A stretch of DNA of 22,075 nucleotides from Dehalococcoidia bacterium (GTDB lineage: Bacteria; Chloroflexota; Dehalococcoidia; Dehalococcoidales; UBA1222). Of the stretch, positions 7,383-14,263 are shown in pieces. Where the stretch lies: positions 1 through 22,075 of the forward strand of contig WRHS01000013.1 of the NCBI GenBank assembly GCA_009783135.1, read 5' to 3'. The number at the start of each line of letters is the position of its first letter. Positions within the stretch are counted from its first letter, which is position 1. A model generated the notes under the pieces. The model saw nothing but the letters and a program-made list of their open reading frames with translations, made no database searches and was not told the origin of the DNA. A program made the position numbers and the translations under genes.

Positions 7383-8606
7383 TTGTTTATAAAACGACAT
7401 GCAGACGAAACAATTCAAGAACTCTCAAAAATGTTTGGAGCAGTACTCGTCACAGGCGCACGCCAAGTCGGCAAGACAACCCTTCTTCAAGAAGTTACCG
7501 CACATGCAAGTTACGTTACTTTAGACGATCCTGTTAAACGCATAAGCGCGATTGAGCAAAGCGGGACATTCTTTAAAGACGACCCTCCTCCAGTTTTTAT
7601 AGATGAGATACAATACGCACCTAATCTATTCCCGCAAATTAAAATTATCTTGGATAAGGAGAAGAAGAAAGGTCAATTTTTCCTCTCCGGCTCGCAACAA
7701 TTTGACATGATGAAAAACGTCAGTGAATCTTTGGCAGGGCGGCTTGGCATACTTAATTTACACGGGATTTCACTGCGAGAATTATACGGCGTGTCATTCA
7801 ATGAATCATTTTTGCCAACGGATGGGTACTTCACAAGCCGCAAAAAATGCATGGTAGATATTCCATATGCAGATGTTTGGAACACAATACATCGTGGTAG
7901 TTTTCCCGAGTTATGTGCCAATGGCAGCTTTGACTGGCAAATGTATTTCGCCGCTTATGTCAAAACGTATATTGAGCGCGATGTCCGTGACTTGACACAG
8001 GTTGGAAACGAGATAAAGTTTTTACAGTTTATGGCGATTACAGCAAGCCACACAGGTCAACTTCTGAACGTAGCTTCTTTAGCGCGAGATATAGGCATAA
8101 GCCAAGCCACGGCGGAACGCTGGCTTTCAATTTTGGTAACATCAAATTTGGTATTTCTATTAAAACCTTATCACAACAACATCACAAAGCGAACAGTCAA
8201 AGCACCGAAACTATACTTCTTGGACACAGGGCTTGCAGCCTACCTAACCCGCTGGAATACCTCTGATGTTTTGAAAAATGGCGTAATGGCAGGAGCTTTT
8301 TTTGAAACTTTCGTAATCTGTGAAATCATTAAGAGTTATAGCAATAAGGGAATCCTTGATTTTCCTCTGTATTTTTACCGCGACAGAGATGGAAACGAAA
8401 TTGATTTACTGATTGAAAACAATGGAACGCTTTATCCTATCGAAATAAAAAAACATGCTGACCCGACAAAATCCGACGTCGCAAAATTCTCCATACTCAG
8501 CAAAATTCCGAGCGTTAAAAGAGGTTCAGGCGGAGTAATTTGCTTATACGACAACCTAACAACACTTCAAGGCAACGATAAAGCTATCCCTATTACGCTG
8601 TTGTAA
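7383..8606 (+). CDS. AAA_14 / DUF4143 family ATPase, 407 aa
   Basis: A second member of the AAA_14-DUF4143 family. Walker A GARQVGKT is at 25-32, identical in sequence and position to the 445-aa gene; Walker B PVFIDEIQYAP has D74-E75; FFLSGSQQF fits sensor 1. The central part has VKTYIERDVRDLTQVGN and a helix-turn-helix-like LARDIGISQATAERWLSIL before the C-terminal GNEIDLLIENNGTLYPIEIKK, which has the D...E-x-K pattern of PD-(D/E)XK folds. Outside these motifs it differs clearly from the 445-aa protein, so the two are distant relatives, not a recent copy. The start is TTG at 7383 with AGAGG at 7371-7375. Transcription comes from the strong promoter at 7315-7343. Function unknown. Confidence 0.87.
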   Translation: MFIKRHADETIQELSKMFGAVLVTGARQVGKTTLLQEVTAHASYVTLDDPVKRISAIEQSGTFFKDDPPPVFIDEIQYAPNLFPQIKIILDKEKKKGQFFLSGSQQFDMMKNVSESLAGRLGILNLHGISLRELYGVSFNESFLPTDGYFTSRKKCMVDIPYADVWNTIHRGSFPELCANGSFDWQMYFAAYVKTYIERDVRDLTQVGNEIKFLQFMAITASHTGQLLNVASLARDIGISQATAERWLSILVTSNLVFLLKPYHNNITKRTVKAPKLYFLDTGLAAYLTRWNTSDVLKNGVMAGAFFETFVICEIIKSYSNKGILDFPLYFYRDRDGNEIDLLIENNGTLYPIEIKKHADPTKSDVAKFSILSKIPSVKRGSGGVICLYDNLTTLQGNDKAIPITLL

Positions 8607-8652
8607 CCCATAAGTTCAGACAACCCGCCATAAAAGCCCCGCTCAGCGAAAA

Positions 8653-9015
8653 TCAGTCATTTGAGTGCCCCGTTACAAAAGCCACTGCATACTCACGGGA
8701 GTGCGACAAACTGACATGCATAACATCAATCCCCAACGCATCCGCTTTACTGCGCGCTGTGCCATAAAGCGTTAGAAGTGGCTTCCCATTGTCCGCAGAG
8801 GTTACCTCCATCTCATGTGGATTAAGCCCCGGGGCATCCAATGCCTTGATTACTGCTTCTTTGGCTGCAAAACGTGCCGCCAAAGAAGGTATCTTGTCCT
8901 TATACAAGGCTATTTCCTTAGCGGTAAAAACGCGCTTCAGAAATGCCTGCCTAAAACGCTGCAACGCATCTTCAATGCGGCTGATTTCAATTATGTCAAC
9001 ACCGATATGCTGCAT
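8653..9015 (-). CDS. acpS: Holo-[acyl-carrier-protein] synthase
   Basis: AcpS transfers 4'-phosphopantetheine from CoA to a serine of acyl carrier protein, activating fatty-acid synthesis. From the ATG at 9015 the protein has 120 residues, the normal size. The magnesium-binding residues are seen as D7 in MQHIGVDIIEI and E53 in FAAKEAVIKAL; VSLSHSREYAVAFV is the conserved C-terminal block. The frame is open to 9042, but AAGGGAG about eight bases upstream of 9015 and the family N-terminus favour the shorter form. It is divergent from the carboxyltransferase gene and converges on the ATPase gene at 8606. Confidence 0.94.
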   Translation of the reverse strand: MQHIGVDIIEISRIEDALQRFRQAFLKRVFTAKEIALYKDKIPSLAARFAAKEAVIKALDAPGLNPHEMEVTSADNGKPLLTLYGTARSKADALGIDVMHVSLSHSREYAVAFVTGHSND

Positions 9016-9148
9016 AGGCTTGACTCCCTTACAAAAAGGCATGTGGTTCAGTTCCTGACATGGTACAATAAACCGAGTGCAAATAAAAGAAACCTATCTA
9101 AAAATATGCAAAAACCTATGACGCGACATTGTAGAATTATTGAACTTG

Positions 9149-9154
9149 TATAAT
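9149..9154 (+). promoter_or_regulatory. Possible -10 box upstream of carboxyltransferase gene
   Basis: A consensus TATAAT lies 12 bases before the ATG at 9167, but the matching -35 region is poor. A start at about 9161 would give a leader of roughly six bases to ATG 9167 or 32 bases to ATG 9194. A second candidate, TGG-TACAAT at 9061-9069, is an extended -10 with a longer leader. Confidence 0.35.
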
Positions 9155-9166
9155 AAAGCAAACCGA

Positions 9167-10708
9167 ATGGTCATTGATAACAAACCGAGCCATATGAAAC
9201 CGCTGTGCAATAGTGTATCCGAGGATGCCCGAATCGCCGCGCAACACGCACGCGGCAAGCTCACGTCGCTCGAAAGAATCAACCTTTTGCTTGACCCAAA
9301 CACTTTCCAAGAGATTGCAGGTCTTGCTCATAACCACGCCACGAACGCTAATGCACCAGACACGGGGAATAATCCTCTTGCTGTCATCACAGGCTCAGGA
9401 AAGATAAACGGACGACCGGTGTTTCTATTTTCACAGGATTTCACCATCATCGGAGGCACCATATCAGAGGCAGAGGGACAAAAAATCGCGCATTTAATGG
9501 ACCTGGCCTTGGAGTACGAAGCCCCAGTAATTGGCATATATGATTCCGGTGGGGCACGCATACAGGAAGGGGTGACCTCACTGGCAGGCGTGGGCGAAAT
9601 TCTACTGCGTAATACCCGCTGCTCCGGTGCTATTCCGCAAATTGCGGTTGTGGTCGGACCAAGCGCCGGCGGCTCGGCTTACTCACCATCGCTTTGTGAT
9701 TTTGTCTTCACAGTCAAAAACGTAACACAGATGTATATAACCGGTCCGGATGTAGTCAAGTCCGTAACAAGTGAAACTATCAGCCACCAAGAACTTGGGG
9801 GAGCAGAAATACACAGCCAAAAAAGCGGCGTGGCTCATTTCATTCATGACAGCGAAGAGGAGTGCTTCCGGCAGGTAAGACGCCTGCTAAGCTTCATTCC
9901 TCAAAGCTGCAACTCCAAGCCGCAGACTGTCAAAACAGATGATTCGCCCGACCGTTGCGACGAAACGCTGCAAACCATAGTTCCGGATGACCCGCGCAAG
10001 CCTTACGACATGAAAAAAATTATTTCTGCCGTTGTAGATAATGGCGCTCTCATGGAGGTCCAATCGCAATTTGCACGAAATATCATATGCGGGCTGGTGC
10101 GGTTGGCAGGCAATTCCGTCGGCATTGTGGCGCAACAACCGGCAATACTGGCCGGTGCCATTGATATCAATGCATCAGTAAAGGCAGCCCGTTTTGTGCG
10201 CTTCTGCGATGCGTTCAACATACCTCTTGTGAGTTTTGTTGACGTACCGGGCTTCATGCCGGGCGCCGAGCAGGAACACGGCGGAATTATACGCCACGGT
10301 GCCAAGCTGATATATGCCTATGCCGAAGCCACCATTCCTAAGCTGAGCGTTATTACACGCAAAGCCTACGGTGGTGCTTATATCGCCATGAGCTCGCAGC
10401 ATTTACGCAGCGATATCAACTATGCGTGGCAAGGGGCTATAATCGCCGTCATGGGCGCCGAGGCAGCAGTCAACATTATTTTCCACAAAATGCTCGCTGA
10501 ATCACCTACTCCAGAGGAAACGTGTCAAAAATTGGCGCGTGAGTACAGCATAAATTTCGGCAATACATTGCAGGCATCAAAGCATGGCTATATCGACGGC
10601 GTAATTGACCCGCGCCAAACGCGCCCTATGCTTATACATGCGATGGAAACACTGCACAACAAACAGCAAAAAGTGCCACAGAAAAAACATGGCAATATGC
10701 CGCTGTAA
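9167..10708 (+). CDS. Acyl-CoA carboxylase, carboxyltransferase (beta) subunit
   Basis: This belongs to the propionyl-CoA/methylmalonyl-CoA family of biotin-dependent carboxyltransferases, which move CO2 between carboxybiotin and an acyl-CoA. The 513 residues cover both crotonase-like halves. The N-half has ARGKLTSLERINLLLD, GGARIQEG (128-135) and GPSAGGSAY (164-172); the C-half has PGFMPGAEQEHGGIIRHGAKL and RKAYGGAYIAMSS (GGAY 402-405). It ends with KKHGNMPL, the usual tail. The ATG at 9167 or 9194 could be the start; the frame reaches TTG 9140. No biotin carboxylase, biotin carrier or membrane decarboxylase subunit lies nearby, so the substrate and direction (carboxylase, transcarboxylase or Na+ pump decarboxylase) cannot be fixed. 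Propionyl- or methylmalonyl-CoA is the likely substrate. Confidence 0.9.
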   Translation: MVIDNKPSHMKPLCNSVSEDARIAAQHARGKLTSLERINLLLDPNTFQEIAGLAHNHATNANAPDTGNNPLAVITGSGKINGRPVFLFSQDFTIIGGTISEAEGQKIAHLMDLALEYEAPVIGIYDSGGARIQEGVTSLAGVGEILLRNTRCSGAIPQIAVVVGPSAGGSAYSPSLCDFVFTVKNVTQMYITGPDVVKSVTSETISHQELGGAEIHSQKSGVAHFIHDSEEECFRQVRRLLSFIPQSCNSKPQTVKTDDSPDRCDETLQTIVPDDPRKPYDMKKIISAVVDNGALMEVQSQFARNIICGLVRLAGNSVGIVAQQPAILAGAIDINASVKAARFVRFCDAFNIPLVSFVDVPGFMPGAEQEHGGIIRHGAKLIYAYAEATIPKLSVITRKAYGGAYIAMSSQHLRSDINYAWQGAIIAVMGAEAAVNIIFHKMLAESPTPEETCQKLAREYSINFGNTLQASKHGYIDGVIDPRQTRPMLIHAMETLHNKQQKVPQKKHGNMPL

Positions 10709-10850
10709 GACACGGGATGGTTCATCTTTTCTTGCTAAGGGACATCTCTCGCATAAAGAGCAAATCGTTGACGAGTGCTACCTTTCCTGAGATACTAACC
10801 CTTGGTTGATGTCAAAAGTGGCAGGAGTCAAAATGCATTTCGGAGGTGCC

Positions 10851-11459
10851 ATGAGCGAACCTAAGACGTCAAAAGTTGCCGTCATTCTACTGGCTGCCGG
10901 CAAATCAGAGCGCATGGGGCAAAACAAACTATTGCTTCCTTTTGGCGGTCAATTGGTAATACAACACACCTTGGACAATTTAGTTGCCTCACGTGCGCAG
11001 GGCATCGTCGTAGTGTTGGGCTCAAAAGCATCTGAAATAAGTGAAGCTGTCAGCAAGCATAATGTTACCACCGTATTTAATCCCAATTATGCAAGCGGCA
11101 TGAGTACATCCCTCGCCGCTGGGCTGAAAGCTATGAAAGACCCTGCCGAGTTTGTCATGGTAGCGTTAGGCGACCAACCCCTCATCAAACCGCAAACATA
11201 TGATGCGCTTATCGCCACGGCACTGAGCACAGATAAGGGCATACTGGTACCGACATACTACGGAAAGCGCGGCAATCCAATCCTTGTATCCAGCAAGCAC
11301 AAAGAGGAACTTTGCATGCAAAGCGGCGACATCGGCGGGCGGGAGTTATTGCGCACCTGTCCCGGCGACGTGTTGGAGGTGCCCGTGGAAGACGAGGGCA
11401 TAATTATCAATATCAACACCAAAGCCGAATACGAGAAGCGACTGGCAACGATTAAATGA
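10851..11459 (+). CDS. MocA/MobA-like nucleotidyltransferase
   Basis: A glycosyltransferase-A fold nucleotidyltransferase related to MocA, the CTP:molybdopterin cytidylyltransferase. The signature LAAGKSERMGQNK spans residues 14-26, and VALGDQPLI holds the GDQP motif (107-110) with the metal-binding aspartate, typical of the MocA/xanthine dehydrogenase-maturation subgroup. The length of 202 residues is right. Two starts are possible: ATG 10851 with GGAGG only four bases before it, or ATG 10833 with AGGAG five bases before it; the family usually starts close to the nucleotide motif, which favours 10851. No molybdenum enzyme or cofactor gene lies in the window, so the substrate is inferred only from the family. 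It follows the carboxyltransferase after 142 bases. Confidence 0.85.
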   Translation: MSEPKTSKVAVILLAAGKSERMGQNKLLLPFGGQLVIQHTLDNLVASRAQGIVVVLGSKASEISEAVSKHNVTTVFNPNYASGMSTSLAAGLKAMKDPAEFVMVALGDQPLIKPQTYDALIATALSTDKGILVPTYYGKRGNPILVSSKHKEELCMQSGDIGGRELLRTCPGDVLEVPVEDEGIIININTKAEYEKRLATIK

Positions 11460-11531
11460 AGGATACTAGCTGGGATAATTCATGCGACGCTTGCAGAGAG
11501 ATTGTTTGGTTTTTATGCTGAAGAGACTGCA

Positions 11532-11879
11532 ATGAAAAATAAGATTCTACCGGTTTCAATTTTTGTAACAAGTATTATTGCCTTGCTGTACAACATTTTT
11601 AGATTTGGTTTTGGCTCAGATACAATTTACATAGTAAACTATATGCCTATCACACCTGACCATCATACTTTTGCTGTTTATTGCTTTATTTATTCGGGCA
11701 AGCAGTTATTTTTTACGTTTTTAGTGTGTCTAATTCCGATGCTAATAGGTGGCTTTATTGCGAAAAGGAAAGGGCTGCTAACATGGAAGTATGTCTTGAC
11801 GCTACTTCTTGTCCCTATGTTGTTATCAAGAATTTACTTTTTCATTTTTGTTTCCCCTCGGCTTGGATGCTCATGGTAA
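11532..11879 (+). CDS. Small membrane protein of unknown function
   Basis: From ATG 11532 (GAAGAG six bases upstream) the frame encodes 115 residues with three hydrophobic stretches likely to span the membrane: LPVSIFVTSIIALLYNIF near the start, LFFTFLVCLIPMLIGGFIA in the middle and VLTLLLVPMLLSRIYFFIF near the end, with KRK after the second. I do not recognise a family. It is AT-rich and lacks the GC-richer third positions of the metabolic genes around it, which suggests an accessory origin. The C-terminus (SPRLGCSW) stops abruptly after the third segment, so a truncated gene cannot be excluded. Confidence 0.55.
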   Translation: MKNKILPVSIFVTSIIALLYNIFRFGFGSDTIYIVNYMPITPDHHTFAVYCFIYSGKQLFFTFLVCLIPMLIGGFIAKRKGLLTWKYVLTLLLVPMLLSRIYFFIFVSPRLGCSW

Positions 11880-11988
11880 TATCTAAGACAAACGTCATCT
11901 TTGTCACATTGCCGCTTCGCCACCAGATAATCCGAATTGCACAATAGGATATCGTCATGTAAAACTCAATTTTGCATATTGCACACCA

Positions 11989-11997
11989 TGTTATAAT
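11989..11997 (+). promoter_or_regulatory. Extended -10 promoter of the 74-aa membrane protein gene
   Basis: TGT-TATAAT, a perfect -10 with the TGN extension, lies about 50 bases before the ATG at 12046. No good -35 is seen at 16-18 bases. The predicted start is near 12004. Confidence 0.5.
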
Positions 11998-12045
11998 GCT
12001 TCTGTCGTGTCATTAGCGCCGATTCAAAATCTTTTGGAGACGCAT

Positions 12046-12270
12046 ATGAATGTTAGAATTCTTCTCTTAGGTTTTACCATTACACTTGCTGGTATTACGC
12101 TAGCATTATGGGAAGCATGCTTTCAGCTAAGTAAAATAGCCGCTGGAGTACATAATGGCGATTATGAATATAACATAGCTATAGTGTTATGTGGGATTTT
12201 CGGATTAATGGTAACACTTTTGGGACTCTTCTTGCCCAAAAAAACTCTCGAGACTAAAATATTTTGCTAA
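12046..12270 (+). CDS. Small two-helix membrane protein of unknown function
   Basis: A 74-residue protein from ATG 12046, preceded by TTGGAGA at a good distance. It has two hydrophobic helices (ILLLGFTITLAGITLALW and IAIVLCGIFGLMVTLLGLFL) joined by a polar loop with HNGDYEYN, and a lysine-rich end. The frame is open up to GTG 12007, but the ribosome site and the extended -10 at 11989-11997 support the ATG. The family is not recognised. It is AT-rich like its upstream neighbour and unlike the following metabolic genes. Confidence 0.6.
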   Translation: MNVRILLLGFTITLAGITLALWEACFQLSKIAAGVHNGDYEYNIAIVLCGIFGLMVTLLGLFLPKKTLETKIFC

Positions 12271-12333
12271 CTATGGCTTTTGAAGACAAAAGTTAAGTCT
12301 TTCCGCCATTGAAATGTAAGGACGTCCCATTTA

Positions 12334-12342
12334 TGCTATGAT
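12334..12342 (+). promoter_or_regulatory. Possible extended -10 promoter of the aconitase-like operon
   Basis: TGC-TATGAT lies about 32 bases before the ATG at 12375; TATGAT matches the -10 consensus at five of six positions. The TTGAAA at 12309-12314 is 22 bases away, too far to act as an ideal -35. Confidence 0.4.
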
Positions 12343-12374
12343 TACGGTAGATATTTTGTCTTGGAAAGGATACC

Positions 12375-13628
12375 ATGGGTAAGACATTAGCTGAAAAGAT
12401 ACTAAGTCAAAAGCTTGGCCGTGATGTCAGTGCTGGTGAAATCGTGGTAAGCCCTGTGGATTTAGCATTCGCACAAGACACCACCGGCCCCCTCACTGTA
12501 CGTGAGTTCCAAAGTAGCGGGTTTAATACACTGGCAGATAAGCGCCGAACCATGCTTTTTCTGGACCATGCCGCGCCTTCACCAAATGCACAGCTTTCGG
12601 CAGACCACGTGTTATTGCGCAACTTTGCACGCGACACCGGCTGCATCCTTTCGGATGTAGGTGCGGGTGTATGCCACCAAATCGTGGCCGAAAACATGGC
12701 GCGCCCCGGTGACGTGGTTGTAGGTGCCGATTCGCACACGGTAACAGCAGGTGCGCTTGGCGCATTTGCCACCGGCATGGGCTCATCCGACATCGCAGTG
12801 GCTTTTGCTTTGGGCAAAACATGGTTTCGCGTGCCAGAAACCATCCGCATTGAGGTAAAAAATAAGTTCTCCCCGTTTGTTACGGCAAAGGACCTTATTC
12901 TGCATATTATTGGTTTGATTGGTGCTGACGGCGCCACATACAAAGCACTTGAGTTCAGCGGAAAAGCAATCGAAAATATGTCCATGGCCGGACGACTAAC
13001 AATCGCCAACATGGCAGTTGAAGCAGGGGCAAAGGTTGGGCTGTTCGCCTCAGACTTAACAACCGAAAAAATGCTGCGCGAAATGGGACGCCTTGAGCAG
13101 TACCGCTCCATCTCAGCGGATAAGGATGCCGTTTACGAAAAGACCATTGAAATTGACGCGGCTACGCTTGAGCCCACGGTTTCCCGTCCACACACAGTAG
13201 ATAACATCGTTTTGTCCAATAGTCTCAGCGGGGTACGTATCCATCAGGTATTCCTTGGCACATGCACCAATGGGCGCCTTGAAGACTTCGCCTTGGCTGC
13301 CAGTATACTGCGCAACAAGAAAATACATCCGGACACACGGCTTGTAGTGGCTCCCTCTTCCAAACGCGTCTTGTTGCAGGCTATGGATGCGGGCTACATA
13401 CGCATATTCGTTGAAGCCGGCGGCACAATCATACCGCCGGGTTGCGGCGCCTGTCTCGGTCTGCACCAAGGAGTATTAGGCGATGGGGAAGCTTGTCTTT
13501 CCACGGCCAACCGCAACTTCAGGGGACGTATGGGCAATCCAAACTCTTTCATCTATTTGGCCAGCCCGGCTACAGCCGCAGCTACGGCTCTTACCGGCGT
13601 GGTCACTGACCCCAGGGAGGTTCGTTAA
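12375..13628 (+). CDS. Aconitase / 3-isopropylmalate dehydratase family, large subunit
   Basis: An iron-sulfur hydro-lyase large subunit of the LeuC/HacA type (417 residues). The three cysteines that hold the 4Fe-4S cluster are visible: C297 in GTCTNGR, and C357 and C360 in PPGCGACLG. Other conserved blocks are LFLDHAAPSP, VGADSHTVTAGALGAFATGMGSSD and GADGATYKALEF. GAAAGGA precedes the ATG at a normal distance. The small subunit begins one base after the stop. Because isocitrate and malate dehydrogenase genes follow, and no leuA or leuB is present, an aconitase role (citrate to isocitrate) is more likely than leucine synthesis; homoaconitase is also possible. The assignment of substrate is inference. 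Confidence 0.9.
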   Translation: MGKTLAEKILSQKLGRDVSAGEIVVSPVDLAFAQDTTGPLTVREFQSSGFNTLADKRRTMLFLDHAAPSPNAQLSADHVLLRNFARDTGCILSDVGAGVCHQIVAENMARPGDVVVGADSHTVTAGALGAFATGMGSSDIAVAFALGKTWFRVPETIRIEVKNKFSPFVTAKDLILHIIGLIGADGATYKALEFSGKAIENMSMAGRLTIANMAVEAGAKVGLFASDLTTEKMLREMGRLEQYRSISADKDAVYEKTIEIDAATLEPTVSRPHTVDNIVLSNSLSGVRIHQVFLGTCTNGRLEDFALAASILRNKKIHPDTRLVVAPSSKRVLLQAMDAGYIRIFVEAGGTIIPPGCGACLGLHQGVLGDGEACLSTANRNFRGRMGNPNSFIYLASPATAAATALTGVVTDPREVR

Positions 13629-13629
13629 T

Positions 13630-14127
13630 ATGTTAAAAGGCAACGCTTTTAAGTTTGGCGATGACATTTCCACAGACCTTATCGTCCCTGGTAGGCTGGC
13701 GCACCTACGCTCTAATCTGCCTGAGTTGGCAAAACACGTACTGGAGGATGCCGACCCCACCTTTGCATCCCGCGTAAAAGCAGGCGACTTCGTCGTAGGC
13801 GGTAATAATTTCGGTCTGGGTTCGTCACGCGAGCACGCACCATTGGTCATAAAGATGGCCGGTGTAAGTGCCGTATTGGCTAAGAGTGTAGCGCGTATAT
13901 TTTTCCGCAACGCCATTAACCGCGGCTTGCCGGTGTTAATCTGCGACACGGATAAGATTAACGACGGCGACGAATTGGAAGTTGATATAGCCACCGGTAC
14001 TGTGCGCGATATCACCAATGGCACAATACTCACTTTCAAACCCATTCCGGATGCCATGCTGGCTATTTTGGAGGAAGGCGGACTAATTCCCTATATCCAA
14101 AAATTCGGGGATTTCAAACTGGACTGA
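13630..14127 (+). CDS. Aconitase / 3-isopropylmalate dehydratase family, small subunit
   Basis: LeuD-type swivel subunit, 165 residues, partner of the preceding large subunit. It starts MLKGNAFKFGDDISTDLIVPG and has GNNFGLGSSREHAP at 58-71, the family substrate-binding loop, here with leucine where LeuD usually has cysteine (GCGSSREH). The loop after IVPGR reads LAHLRS in place of the YLRT typical of isopropylmalate isomerases, which argues against a plain LeuD. The ATG at 13630 lies one base after the large-subunit stop, with AGGGAGG at 13614-13620, so translation is likely coupled. A stem-loop follows at 14157-14180. Confidence 0.9.
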   Translation: MLKGNAFKFGDDISTDLIVPGRLAHLRSNLPELAKHVLEDADPTFASRVKAGDFVVGGNNFGLGSSREHAPLVIKMAGVSAVLAKSVARIFFRNAINRGLPVLICDTDKINDGDELEVDIATGTVRDITNGTILTFKPIPDAMLAILEEGGLIPYIQKFGDFKLD

Positions 14128-14156
14128 TCCCTGTTGTTAGGCATCATTCAATTTCA

Positions 14157-14180
14157 TGCCTCTCCAAACGTGGAGAGGCA
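14157..14180 (+). terminator. Stem-loop after the aconitase-like genes
   Basis: TGCCTCTCC (14157-14165) and GGAGAGGCA (14172-14180) form a perfect 9-bp stem around the six-base loop AAACGT, followed by ACCTATTTTATTC. The trailing U tract is interrupted, so this may be a partial terminator or a processing and stability element that lowers expression of the downstream dehydrogenases. Confidence 0.6.
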
Positions 14181-14263
14181 ACCTATTTTATTCGGGCTTA
14201 TTACAACTTGATGTTTATCATAGAATCAGCAGCAAAAATTTAAAGGAGCAAGTCATAAAACCG

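Noticed and set aside
7180..7392. 70-codon frame from GTG 7180 on +
   Set aside because: It runs through the promoter and palindrome of the ATPase gene, has no ribosome site, and its product looks random.
11681..11947. 88-codon + frame overlapping the 115-aa membrane protein
   Set aside because: Most of it is a shadow in another frame; the tail beyond 11879 does not continue the membrane protein convincingly.
12407..13111. 234-codon antisense frame in the aconitase-like gene
   Set aside because: It is a shadow caused by GC-rich third positions; the sense frame has the catalytic motifs.
13476..14057. 193-codon antisense frame over the small subunit
   Set aside because: Same cause: the sense frame is a clear LeuD-type protein.
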